From contig NZ_FNNI01000003.1 of the NCBI RefSeq assembly GCF_900106955.1, positions 1 through 64,000 of the forward strand: DNA of 64,000 nt. The letters are read 5' to 3'. The first letter of the stretch is position 1; every line of letters begins with the position of its first letter. This document shows positions 27,965 to 36,645 of the stretch, piece after piece. The DNA comes from Aidingimonas halophila (GTDB taxonomy: Bacteria; Pseudomonadota; Gammaproteobacteria; Pseudomonadales; Halomonadaceae). Made by a program: the position numbers and the translations under genes. Below the pieces are notes generated by a model. That model searched no databases. It had not been told where the DNA came from and was given only the letters and a program-made list of their open reading frames with translations.

Positions 27965-29259
27965 GTCATCGACCTCGTGGTATCTGTCGTCGAATGTTCC
28001 GAGATGGCGCCGGGTAGCGTCTCCAGCGCCCGTTCGAGTCTGGCGAGGCCTTCCCGCATTATCTCGGGTTCCGTGGTCAATGGCGGCAGCAGCCGCAACA
28101 CATTGCGATACCGACCGCTGGGCATCAACAGCAGCCCCGCTTGCCGAGCGGCACGCAATAGCGCCGCCAGATGTTCTTTACCGCTGGCGTCGGGTGTGTC
28201 GTCGAAGACGATGCCGCGCATGGCACCCACACCGGTCAGTTCGCCAAGCATCGGGAAACGACCGCATGTGCGCCATTGGCGATACGACTCGAGGATCAGG
28301 ACTTCCTGACGTTCACCCCATTGATGCAGGTCATCTTCGCTCATCAACTCCATGACCACCCTGGCCGCCGCGCAAGCCACGGCATTACCCGAGTAGGTAC
28401 CGCCCAGCCCGCCTTTGGGAACGGCATCCATGAGCGCCTCCCGGCCGGCCACCGCTGCCAGCGGTAGCCCCGCCGCCATGCTCTTGCCCATCAGCAGCAG
28501 GTCCGGCTCGATGCCGAGTCGAGGAAAGGCAAAACGCTGACCCGTGCGGCCGAATCCGGACTGGATCTCGTCGATGATCAAGACGATGCCATGCCGGTCG
28601 CAGAGATCACGCAGGCGGCGCGCAAAGTCCGCATCGAGCCGGCGGAAGCCGCCTTCGCCCTGTACCGGCTCGACGATGATACAGGCCACCTCATCGACCG
28701 GCACGTCCACCTCGAAAAGGCGCTCCAACGCCGCCATGGCCTGGTTCGCATCGATATCGCCATCGCGGCTCGGAAAAGGCAGATGATGTACCGGCCCGGG
28801 CAAGGCACCGAGCCGGTTCTTATAGGGCTGGACCTTGCCATTGAGATTCAGGGCGGCGAGCGTACGGCCATGAAAACCGTCATCAAAGGCTATCACCGTC
28901 TGACGCCCGGTCGCCGCACGCGCTACCTTGAGCGCATTTTCGGTGGCCTCGGCACCGCTGTTGGTCAGCATGCATGACAGCGGGTAGGCCACCGGCACGA
29001 AGGCGTCCAGCGCCCTGGCCACCTCAAGATAGCCGCGATGCGGCACGGCGTTGAAGGCGGAGTGCATCAAGGTTCCGACCTGTTGCGTGACCGCCTCGAC
29101 CACCACAGGGTGACAATGCCCCAGGTTGAGAACGCCAATACCTCCGATGAAATCGATATAGTGGTTGCCGTCCTCGTCCCAGACCTCGGCATTGCGGCCT
29201 CGCGCAATACAGAGGGGGTGAACGACACCGATGGAGTCACTGATATGTGGAAAGGCCAT
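27961..29259 (-). CDS. class III aminotransferase, probable 2-aminoadipate transaminase
   Basis: A 432-residue PLP enzyme of class III (GabT-like). Visible signatures are the TNSGAEATENALKVARAATGR segment around residues 99-119, the VEPVQGEGG loop, the IIDEIQSGFGRTG segment with the cofactor aspartate (about residue 230), and the PLP lysine K259 in LLLMGKSMAAGLP. The ATG at 29259 has AGGA upstream; an earlier ATG at 29280 has none. Family members are usually annotated as 4-aminobutyrate transaminases. Here, coupling with hglS argues for 2-aminoadipate to 2-oxoadipate, but GABA or 5-aminovalerate cannot be excluded. Confidence 0.82.
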   Translation of the reverse strand: MAFPHISDSIGVVHPLCIARGRNAEVWDEDGNHYIDFIGGIGVLNLGHCHPVVVEAVTQQVGTLMHSAFNAVPHRGYLEVARALDAFVPVAYPLSCMLTNSGAEATENALKVARAATGRQTVIAFDDGFHGRTLAALNLNGKVQPYKNRLGALPGPVHHLPFPSRDGDIDANQAMAALERLFEVDVPVDEVACIIVEPVQGEGGFRRLDADFARRLRDLCDRHGIVLIIDEIQSGFGRTGQRFAFPRLGIEPDLLLMGKSMAAGLPLAAVAGREALMDAVPKGGLGGTYSGNAVACAAARVVMELMSEDDLHQWGERQEVLILESYRQWRTCGRFPMLGELTGVGAMRGIVFDDTPDASGKEHLAALLRAARQAGLLLMPSGRYRNVLRLLPPLTTEPEIMREGLARLERALETLPGAISEHSTTDTTRSMT

Positions 29260-29442
29260 GCAGGGATCCTGTCGATTCATCGCGTGCGTTTGATGACACG
29301 ATCAAAGCAGACCCCAAGGGCGGCTTCAAACGAAAAAAACTTGGCAAAGCATTCCAAAAAATAATGAACTACCAGAGCACCCGAGCCCTCCTATCGAGAA
29401 GGCATCGCCACAATGAAGCCACCCCGATTCAGTATCATGAGC

Positions 29443-30372
29443 TCAAGGCATGGACTGGCTGGTGTGCTGATCGAGGGTGATCGGTTTATCCCGATACTCG
29501 AGTATCCAATCGATGAAGCCCTTGACCTTGCCGACATCGCCCTTGTGCTCCGGATAGGCCAGATAGTAGGCGTTGTGACTGATCAACGAGAACTCCCAGG
29601 GAATCACCAGTTGCCCCGCCCCGAGTTCTTCTTCGGCCAGGAAACGCGGTACCAATGTGACACCACAGCCGGCCCGTGCCGCCTGCAGGGCCATGTAGAA
29701 CGTATCGAAGCGCGGGCCATGGTAACTATGGGGCGTGTAACAACCCTGGGCCTCGAACCAGTCATGCCAGACTTCAGGGCGTGTCGCGCTTTGCAACAGC
29801 ACCAGTTGCGTCAGATCCAGCGGATCATGGATGCCTTCCGCGGGCAGGACATGCGGTGAACACACCGCCACCACTTCTTCGTCGAGCAGCTTGATGCACT
29901 CGGCTTTCGGCCAGGCACCATGACCGAAGAAGAAGGCGACATCGACGCGCTCCTCCTCGAGATCGAACGGTTCCACCCGATTGCTGATATTCAGATAGAT
30001 ATTGGGGTGGCGAAAACGAAACCCGTTGAGCCTGGGTACCAGCCATCGCGAACCGAAGGTCGGAAGCGTAGTGACATGCAATACCTCGCTCTGCCCTCCG
30101 TATGACTGCATATAACGCGTCGACATCTCGACCTGCGACAGTATCTTGCGGACTTCCGTCAGGTATAGCGACCCCTCAGGTGTCACCTGGAGACGCTTGC
30201 GCACACGGCGAAACAGCGGATGTTCCAGAATCGACTCGAGTTGAGCGACCTGCTTGCTGACGGCGCTCTGGGTCAGGTTCAGTTCGTCTGCCGCACGGGT
30301 GAAACTCAAGTGGCGTGCCGACGCCTCGAAGCATTGCATGGCAGTGAAGGTAGGTAGATGGCGACGACTCAT
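29443..30372 (-). CDS. LysR-family regulator of the lysine/pipecolate cluster
   Basis: A 309-residue LysR-type regulator of the GcvA-like branch. Its N-terminal helix-turn-helix includes SFTRAADELNLTQSAVSKQV, followed by a substrate-binding domain. The ATG at 30372 follows AAAGGG. A longer in-frame reading upstream would run through the whole divergent promoter and is rejected. It is transcribed away from amaB and towards the aminotransferase-hglS pair, so one regulator sits at the centre of the whole catabolic region. The inducer is probably a lysine-pathway intermediate. Confidence 0.85.
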   Translation of the reverse strand: MSRRHLPTFTAMQCFEASARHLSFTRAADELNLTQSAVSKQVAQLESILEHPLFRRVRKRLQVTPEGSLYLTEVRKILSQVEMSTRYMQSYGGQSEVLHVTTLPTFGSRWLVPRLNGFRFRHPNIYLNISNRVEPFDLEEERVDVAFFFGHGAWPKAECIKLLDEEVVAVCSPHVLPAEGIHDPLDLTQLVLLQSATRPEVWHDWFEAQGCYTPHSYHGPRFDTFYMALQAARAGCGVTLVPRFLAEEELGAGQLVIPWEFSLISHNAYYLAYPEHKGDVGKVKGFIDWILEYRDKPITLDQHTSQSMP

Positions 30373-30436
30373 GCTGACACCCTTTTCACGAAAAAATGGA
30401 ATGACGTCTGTATAAAACGTCGTTTGAGCCAGGTCA

Positions 30437-30450
30437 ATTGCCGCGGCAAT
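30437..30450. promoter_or_regulatory. perfect 14-base palindrome between lysR and amaB
   Basis: ATTGCCGCGGCAAT reads the same on both strands and lies mid-way in the 124-base divergent gap, 46 bases before the amaB start. It is followed by GGATGG-N7-CCATCC (30456-30474), which could form a hairpin in the amaB leader. Either could be the operator for the adjacent LysR regulator. Assigned on symmetry and position only. Confidence 0.35.
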
Positions 30451-30496
30451 ACTGCGGATGGTTTGTATCCATCCTGTGTCAGCAGTAGGAGGAAGA

Positions 30497-31990
30497 ATGA
30501 TCGACACTGTCATGCAGCGCCTCGGCGTGGCCGAGTCCCTATACCGGGACGGCGACTATCCCGTGACCTCCCCCTCCGATGGGGCCGAGATCGGTCGGGT
30601 CCGGCTGGAGGACGGAAAGGCGGTAGACGCTCGCATTGCCCGCGCCCGGCAGGCGTTCGAGCAGTGGAGCCGGGTTCCCGCCCCCCGACGCGGTGAGTTG
30701 GTGAGGCTGTTCGGCGAGCAACTGCGTCGCCACAAGGAGGATCTCGGCACGCTGGTCACCCTGGAGTGCGGCAAGATCTACCAGGAAGGTCTTGGCGAAG
30801 TGCAGGAAATGATCGATATCTGCGATCTCGCCGTTGGTCAGTCGCGTCAGCTCTATGGCCTGACCATCGCCTCGGAGCGGCCCGGCCACCACATGCGTGA
30901 AAGCTGGCATCCGCTGGGGCCGATCGGCCTGATTACCGCCTTCAACTTCCCGGTGGCGCCCTGGGCCTGGAATGCCGCTCTGGCCCTGGTATGTGGCAAT
31001 AGCCTGCTGTGGAAACCCTCCGAGAAGACCCCATTGACCGCGCTGGCCTGCCAGGCCCTGCTCGAGCGTGCCATGGCCGAGTTCGGCGACGAGGCCCCAC
31101 AGGACCTCAGCCAGGTCATCATCGGTGATCGCGAGGCCGGCGAGCGCCTGACCGATGATCCCAGCGTGCCACTGATCAGTGCCACCGGCAGCACGCGAAT
31201 GGGGCGCGAAGTCGCACCGCGCGTCGCCGCCCGTTTCGGCCGCAGCATCCTGGAACTCGGCGGCAACAACGGCATGATCCTGGCCCCCAGTGCCGATCTG
31301 GACATGGCCGTGCGCGCCATCCTGTTCTCCGCCGTCGGTACCGCCGGCCAGCGCTGCACCACGCTGCGCCGTCTGATCGTCCATGAATCCATCCGCGATA
31401 ATGTCCTCGAACGGCTGAAGAAAGCCTATACGGGCATCAGCATCGGCGATCCGATGGAAGGCAACCTGGTCGGTCCGCTGATCGATTCCCAGGCCTATGA
31501 CCAGATGCAATCCGTGCTGGACAGGGCTCGCCGGCAAGGCGCCACGGTATTCGGTGGAGAGCGCCAGCTGGCTGACGCTTACCCCAATGCCTATTACGTC
31601 AGCCCTGCCATCGTCGAGGTCGAGCATCAGGACGAACTGGTCAAGAACGAGACCTTCGCCCCGATCCTCTACGTCATGAGCTACCGCGACTTCGATGAAG
31701 CGATGACATTGCACAACGATGTCCCACAAGGACTGTCGTCGTGCATTTTCACCAGCGACGTGCGAGAGGCCGAAACCTTCATCTCCGATCAGGGCAGCGA
31801 CTGTGGTATTGCCAACGTCAACATCGGCCCCAGCGGCGCCGAGATCGGCGGAGCCTTCGGCGGCGAAAAGGAGACCGGCGGCGGTCGTGAATCCGGATCG
31901 GATATCTGGAAGAGCTACATGCGCCGACAAACCAACACCGTCAATTACTCCCGCGAACTGCCGCTGGCACAAGGCATCAAGTTCGACTGA
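30497..31990 (+). CDS. amaB: L-piperidine-6-carboxylate (aminoadipate semialdehyde) dehydrogenase
   Basis: A 497-residue aldehyde dehydrogenase of family 7 (antiquitin-like), which oxidises piperideine-6-carboxylate/2-aminoadipate semialdehyde to 2-aminoadipate with NAD. The general base Glu253 lies in ILELGGNNG and the catalytic Cys287 in GTAGQRCTT. The antiquitin-type NVNIGPSGAEIGGAFGGEKETGGGRESGSD region (given here in two parts: NVNIGPSGAE and the GGEKETGGGRESG loop) lies near the C-terminus. The ATG at 30497 follows AGGAGG. With amaA downstream and hglS upstream, the assignment is well supported by context. Confidence 0.92.
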   Translation: MIDTVMQRLGVAESLYRDGDYPVTSPSDGAEIGRVRLEDGKAVDARIARARQAFEQWSRVPAPRRGELVRLFGEQLRRHKEDLGTLVTLECGKIYQEGLGEVQEMIDICDLAVGQSRQLYGLTIASERPGHHMRESWHPLGPIGLITAFNFPVAPWAWNAALALVCGNSLLWKPSEKTPLTALACQALLERAMAEFGDEAPQDLSQVIIGDREAGERLTDDPSVPLISATGSTRMGREVAPRVAARFGRSILELGGNNGMILAPSADLDMAVRAILFSAVGTAGQRCTTLRRLIVHESIRDNVLERLKKAYTGISIGDPMEGNLVGPLIDSQAYDQMQSVLDRARRQGATVFGGERQLADAYPNAYYVSPAIVEVEHQDELVKNETFAPILYVMSYRDFDEAMTLHNDVPQGLSSCIFTSDVREAETFISDQGSDCGIANVNIGPSGAEIGGAFGGEKETGGGRESGSDIWKSYMRRQTNTVNYSRELPLAQGIKFD

Positions 31991-32000
31991 TCACGACCAT

Positions 32001-32026
32001 CGCCATGTCGGTCTCGAGACATGGCG
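32001..32026. other. 9-base-pair hairpin between amaB and the symporter gene
   Basis: CGCCATGTC, eight bases, GACATGGCG: a perfect inverted repeat starting 10 bases after the amaB stop. There is no run of T after it, so a classical terminator is unlikely. A messenger-stabilising or processing hairpin that sets different levels for amaB and the transporter is plausible. Confidence 0.45.
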
Positions 32027-32067
32027 GTAAGTGGGCAGGCATTCCAACAACGGTTTTGGAGTCAACG

Positions 32068-33519
32068 ATGACAACAACAATCTCGAGAGAACAATGGGGT
32101 AGCCGCTTCGGCTACCTGATGGCCGTGGTCGGTGCCATGGTCGGTGCCGGCAATATCTGGCGCATGCCCTATGTCACGGGTGAAAACGGGGGCGGGGCGT
32201 TCCTGATCGCTTATTTCCTGCTGCTCTACCTGATCGCCGTGCCCGGTCTGATGGGCGAGACAAGTCTCGGCCGCCATACCCGACAAGGCCTGCTCGGCAC
32301 CTTCCGCAAGCTCTACGGCAACAATCGCTTCGTCGGTCTGGGGCTGGTGATCCTGATCTTCAATATCGTGCTGATGTCGTACTATTCATCGATCGTCGGC
32401 TGGTCTATCTACTATGCCTTTCATGCCCTGATCGGCACGTTCACGCAAACCGAGTTCGACACGGCCGTACTCTGGCAGAACTTCAGTGGCAACACCGCCT
32501 TGAACGTCGGCATGCACAGCATCGCCATGCTGATGGTCACCGGTATCCTACTGCTTGGAATCAAGGGCGGCATTGAACGTCTGGCCAAATGGATGATGCC
32601 GATCCTGACGATCGCCTTAATCGCCATCGCCATCCGGGGCCTGACCTTGCCGGGCGCCATGGCCGGTCTGGAGTTCAGCTTCTCGCCGAATTGGGAATAC
32701 CTCGCACGGGGCGAGACCTGGCTGGCGGCATTGGGGCAAGCCCTGTTCTCCACCGGCCTCGGCTGGGGCATTGCCCTGACCTACGGCAGTTACCTGGGAC
32801 GCAACGACGATATTCCCCTCGGTGGCGGCATCTTCACGGCCATCGGCAATACCAGTTTCGGGCTGCTGGCCATCTTCGCCGTTTTCCCCATCGTTTTCGC
32901 CTTCGGCATCTCGCCGACCTCGGGCGCCGAACTGGCCTTCGTGGCCCTGGCCAGTGCCTTCGGCAGCATGACAGGCGGCTATCTCTGGGCGCTATTGTTC
33001 TTCATGGGTTTCTTCTTCGCCAACCTGACCACCGCCATTGCCATTACGGAAGTCGGTGTCACGACGTATCGGGAAGAGAAGTCCACCGGGCGCAGCAAGG
33101 CCGTGCTGACCATCTGCGGAATCATCTGGTTGCTCGGAATCCCCAGCGCCATGAATGCCGATATCCTTGGCTATCTGGACTTCGTCGTCGGCAACTGGGG
33201 ACTGCCCCTGGCCACCTTCATCATCATGATCGCCATCGGCTGGAAGTTCGATGCCAGCCGCCTGCGGGTGCTGAGCCTCAACCGGGGGGCCGATCTCTAC
33301 ATACCCAAGCTATGGGAACCCATCGTCCGCTTCCAGATTCCCGCCATCATGCTGGGAATCATGGCTTATTTTCTCTACAGCAATCTTAGCCAGACCCCCT
33401 GGAAAACCGTCAGTGGCCTTGCACTGCTGACGCTGTTGATTCCGCTTTGCATGTGGATCATGAGCCGTCGTCGTGACACATCCTATGCCACTACGCCTTC
33501 CGGAGGTCAGCCATCATGA
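32068..33519 (+). CDS. sodium-dependent transporter, neurotransmitter:sodium symporter (SNF) family
   Basis: A 483-residue LeuT-fold symporter with about twelve helices. The first helix carries the family motif MVGAGNIWRMPYVTGENGGGAF (residues about 20-41; shown here in shortened form as VGAGNIWRMPY), which forms the sodium and substrate sites. The ATG at 32068 follows GGAG; upstream in-frame starts fall in the amaB hairpin region. It lies inside the amaB-amaA transcription unit, so it probably imports pipecolate, lysine or a related amino acid. Substrate cannot be proved from sequence. Confidence 0.88.
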   Translation: MTTTISREQWGSRFGYLMAVVGAMVGAGNIWRMPYVTGENGGGAFLIAYFLLLYLIAVPGLMGETSLGRHTRQGLLGTFRKLYGNNRFVGLGLVILIFNIVLMSYYSSIVGWSIYYAFHALIGTFTQTEFDTAVLWQNFSGNTALNVGMHSIAMLMVTGILLLGIKGGIERLAKWMMPILTIALIAIAIRGLTLPGAMAGLEFSFSPNWEYLARGETWLAALGQALFSTGLGWGIALTYGSYLGRNDDIPLGGGIFTAIGNTSFGLLAIFAVFPIVFAFGISPTSGAELAFVALASAFGSMTGGYLWALLFFMGFFFANLTTAIAITEVGVTTYREEKSTGRSKAVLTICGIIWLLGIPSAMNADILGYLDFVVGNWGLPLATFIIMIAIGWKFDASRLRVLSLNRGADLYIPKLWEPIVRFQIPAIMLGIMAYFLYSNLSQTPWKTVSGLALLTLLIPLCMWIMSRRRDTSYATTPSGGQPS

Positions 33520-33818
33520 GTCTTTCCGCCATCATCGTCATGACCGCATCCATCATCGCCCTGTGGGGTGTCGCCACCGTCGCCTTGAGCTATTCATTGC
33601 GACAAGAGGAGCGCAAACTGGCACTGATCCAGTCTCAGGGTGATTTTGAACCGCTGTCCCCACGGGCACAACGCGACCTGGAGACGTGGCTTGCCCGTCA
33701 TCCGGAGGAAGAACCGGCCAGAGAAGTGCGGGAACTGATCGAGCTTCAGCAACAAGCCATGCAGCATAACCCACAACGTTTCTATGACTGGTCGACTATC
33801 GACGAGGCTCGTCAATAA
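33516..33818 (+). CDS. small membrane protein coupled to the sodium symporter
   Basis: A 100-residue protein with one N-terminal helix (about residues 4-27) followed by a highly charged, helix-prone cytoplasmic tail. Its ATG overlaps the symporter stop in an ATGA. The arrangement recalls MetP-MetS of Corynebacterium, where a small single-helix subunit is needed by an NSS transporter, but this protein is longer and no sequence match is recognised. A role as accessory subunit is inferred from coupling and topology. Confidence 0.65.
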   Translation: MSLSAIIVMTASIIALWGVATVALSYSLRQEERKLALIQSQGDFEPLSPRAQRDLETWLARHPEEEPAREVRELIELQQQAMQHNPQRFYDWSTIDEARQ

Positions 33819-33875
33819 CGACAAGACCCATCGACCAATGTGCGATCAGTATCAACCAGTCTAGCGGGAGGCATC

Positions 33876-35156
33876 ATGCAGGAACGCTGCCTATGGTATG
33901 CCACGTCACCCGAGCCACCATTGAGCCTCGAGGCCCTGGAAGGCGATCACCGTGCCGATGTTGCCGTCATTGGTGGCGGTATCACAGGGCTGAGCACCGC
34001 GCTTCATCTTGCCGAAGCCGGTATCAGCGTCTCCCTCATCGAGGCGGGGGACATCCCCAATGGTGGATCCGGACGCAATGTCGGCCTCGTCAACGCCGGG
34101 CTGTGGATCCCCCCGGACGACATCGCAGAGACCCTGGGGGAGGTCGACGGCGAGCGCGTCAATGCGACACTCGGTGCTGCGCCTACCGAGGTATTTTCGC
34201 TTATCGAACGGCATCGCATCGATTGCCATGCCACCCGTACCGGAACGCTACATCTGGCCCACAATGGCAAGGGGGAGCAGGAACTGGCACGACGCGCGGC
34301 ACAGTTTCAGCACCGAGGCACCCCGGTGGAGTTACTCGAAGGCGAGTCATGCTGGCGTCGTCTTGGCTCGCAACGAATCAACAGGGCCCTCCTCGACCAT
34401 CGGGCCGGCACGCTGAATCCTGCGGCCTATACCCGTGGGTTGGCACGGGCGGCTCACACCAATGGTGCACGACTCTATACCCACAGTGCCGCCACGGGAA
34501 TGGAACGCGCAGGTGATGGCTGGCGCGTTACCACGGATCGCGGCAGTATCGCGGCGTCGCGGCTGGTACTGGCCACGAACGCCTATACCGAGGACCAGTG
34601 GAACCACGTACGCCACCACTTCTTTGCCGGCCATTTCTACCAAGTGGCTTCCGAACCACTTTCCGACACCCAGGCTGAAGACATCCTTCCCGATCGTCAG
34701 GGAGCCTGGGATACGCGTATGGTCTTGAGCAGCATTCGCCGTGATGCCGACGGCCGATTGATACTGGGAAGCCTGGGCAAAGGGGATAGCAAACCCGCCT
34801 CATTCCTGCGCTGCTGGGCCGATCGCATACAGCAGTATTATTTTCCCCAACTCGATACCGTCAACTGGGAATGCGCCTGGACCGGGCGAATCGCTTTCAC
34901 GCCCGATCATACCCTGCGGCTGTTCGAACCGGCGCCAGGTATCCTGGCGGTCACCGGATACAATGGCCGCGGCATTACCACCGGCACCGTCGTCGGTAGA
35001 GGGTTCGCTCACTATCTCATGCACGATGACGACAGCCTGTTGCCATTGCCAATACGCCCGGCCTCCCCGGTCCGGGCAGCTGCGCTATGGCGTTCCGCCT
35101 ATGAAAGTGGATTTACGCTCTACCATGCAGGCCAGTGTCTCCGACTAATCGCGTGA
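33876..35156 (+). CDS. amaA: L-pipecolate oxidase (FAD-dependent, DAO family)
   Basis: A 426-residue FAD-dependent amine oxidase. The dinucleotide-binding motif ADVAVIGGGITGLSTALHLA lies around residues 26-45, and a GGSGRNVGLVNAG segment follows, as in AmaA and related sarcosine/glycine oxidases. A C-terminal GYNGRGITTGTVVGR segment binds flavin. The ATG at 33876 follows GGGAGG. AmaA converts L-pipecolate to piperideine-6-carboxylate, the AmaB substrate. The last 83 bases of this gene (35074-35156) recur at 40372-40454 with eight differences. Confidence 0.88.
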   Translation: MQERCLWYATSPEPPLSLEALEGDHRADVAVIGGGITGLSTALHLAEAGISVSLIEAGDIPNGGSGRNVGLVNAGLWIPPDDIAETLGEVDGERVNATLGAAPTEVFSLIERHRIDCHATRTGTLHLAHNGKGEQELARRAAQFQHRGTPVELLEGESCWRRLGSQRINRALLDHRAGTLNPAAYTRGLARAAHTNGARLYTHSAATGMERAGDGWRVTTDRGSIAASRLVLATNAYTEDQWNHVRHHFFAGHFYQVASEPLSDTQAEDILPDRQGAWDTRMVLSSIRRDADGRLILGSLGKGDSKPASFLRCWADRIQQYYFPQLDTVNWECAWTGRIAFTPDHTLRLFEPAPGILAVTGYNGRGITTGTVVGRGFAHYLMHDDDSLLPLPIRPASPVRAAALWRSAYESGFTLYHAGQCLRLIA

Positions 35157-35320
35157 TACGGCATGACGGGAATGGGAGAACCCCGTGACGATCCACCAAC
35201 AGGAGTTGGATCCGTCCCGGGGTTGGGACCTATAGCCAGTCCCTCTTTTGGCCAAGATGGTCATGCTATCCATGCAGGCTCGCGACCAGTCTAGGTGACC
35301 GGCACAATAGCGTTGTGTTT

Positions 35321-35360
35321 TGAGTTTGAGATCCCCCTTAACCTCAATATCTCAAGCTCA
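35321..35360. other. 12-base-pair inverted repeat downstream of the porin gene
   Basis: TGAGTTTGAGAT (35321-35332) and ATCTCAAGCTCA (35349-35360) pair with one mismatch around a 16-base loop. It lies 28 bases beyond the stop of the leftward porin gene and about 165 bases beyond amaA, between the convergent ends. No T-run follows on either strand, so it may be a weak bidirectional terminator or a messenger-end stabiliser. Confidence 0.4.
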
Positions 35361-35387
35361 GGATGGTTCCCTCATCGATACAGCGAC

Positions 35388-36599
35388 TCAGAATTCATAA
35401 ATAACGCTGCCCTGAATCCGGTTGACGCTGCCGTCCCGGTGATCAACGGTTTCTCGCACGGCGTGCGCCAACTCAACGCCGTAGGTGACGTTCTCGGTCG
35501 GATTCCAGAGATAGTTTATGTGAATCAACTCGTGCACCCCATCGTAGGCGTCGACGAATCCGCCGGAGTTATCGGTGTCGACCAGAGATACGCCATCGCG
35601 CTCGGCGTCGTCCCAATCCGCTTCGACCCGAGAATAGGAGACGTTGAACGTGCCCGGCCCCATGTCTTGACTGATGCCGAGCGTGCCGCCCCAAGTGGGT
35701 ATGGTCTCAAGGTCGTTGCCAACACGATACGCTGCCGGTGCCGGATTGACCTTCATATAGGCACCGATACCGTCACCACCGGTCAGCTGGCCGCGAATCG
35801 TGGTGGACTGAGTAAGCGCGTAACTCCCGGCCGCGAAAACTCCCCAGCCGATCGCAGAATCTTTCTCTCCGCCGGAATCGAAAGCCACCTCTCGCACCAG
35901 CGCCGCTGTGGCCCATTTCGCCGCTCCGGCTCCGGACTCATAGCGCAATGTGAGATCGGGCAGACCATCCTTACGGTCGACGTCGGTACCGGCAATGGAC
36001 TTGCCTCCATTGACCGCGCTGTATCCCCCATCGAAAGAATCGCCCGACATGACGCCACTGGGGTCTTCCAACGCGATATGGAAATCTCCCAGTGAGTAGC
36101 GTAACTGCGCCTGTCGAAGAAAAGCATCACGACCAGCGGGCCCGGTAAAGTCGAGTGTTGGCGTGGTACTAATAAAGGTATGAAAGTTACTCCAGGTCTG
36201 ACCGGCGGTGATACCATTCCAGGATCCATACGCTTGGCGTAGGCGGAAGTCGCCGAAAAAGAAATCCCCTTCAATGTTGGTAATCAGGTCGCCTCGCTCG
36301 GTTGGCGTGGTGGTACGAAAACCGATCCGGGACTCACCAGCGCTCAAGTTCGAGTGACCACTGGTGCTCGACTGTCCATCGACGGCGATCTTATCGAAAT
36401 TGACGCTATCTCCCAGCCCATCGCTGTTGCCTGATTTCACATCACCCGTGTCGTACATGATATCGAGCTTGGCATAGCCGTAGATCGATACGTTGGTGCC
36501 CTGTACATCGAAGTCGATGGCTTGCACCGAAGCGCTCGATGACAGTAGAGCAGCACCTAGAATGAAAGGTGAGTGGCGACGCAAAATGCGATTTTGCAT
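35388..36599 (-). CDS. DcaP-like outer-membrane porin
   Basis: A 403-residue outer-membrane beta-barrel protein. The ATG at 36599 follows GGAGA and starts a signal peptide ending at ASVQAID. The mature N-terminus (VSIYGYAKLDIMYD) and the later GESRIGFRTTTPT and RLRQAYGSW segments match the DcaP family of trimeric porins. The chain ends in a terminal phenylalanine (VIYEF), the usual barrel-insertion signal. An extended polar stretch before the first strand is typical too. DcaP porins pass dicarboxylates and other small anions. It is the last gene of the permease-porin pair in the cassette controlled by LacI. Confidence 0.85.
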   Translation of the reverse strand: MQNRILRRHSPFILGAALLSSSASVQAIDFDVQGTNVSIYGYAKLDIMYDTGDVKSGNSDGLGDSVNFDKIAVDGQSSTSGHSNLSAGESRIGFRTTTPTERGDLITNIEGDFFFGDFRLRQAYGSWNGITAGQTWSNFHTFISTTPTLDFTGPAGRDAFLRQAQLRYSLGDFHIALEDPSGVMSGDSFDGGYSAVNGGKSIAGTDVDRKDGLPDLTLRYESGAGAAKWATAALVREVAFDSGGEKDSAIGWGVFAAGSYALTQSTTIRGQLTGGDGIGAYMKVNPAPAAYRVGNDLETIPTWGGTLGISQDMGPGTFNVSYSRVEADWDDAERDGVSLVDTDNSGGFVDAYDGVHELIHINYLWNPTENVTYGVELAHAVRETVDHRDGSVNRIQGSVIYEF

Positions 36600-36645
36600 A
36601 TTGAAGTCTCCATGACTGTTATTGGAATTGGAATCGTATTTCGAC

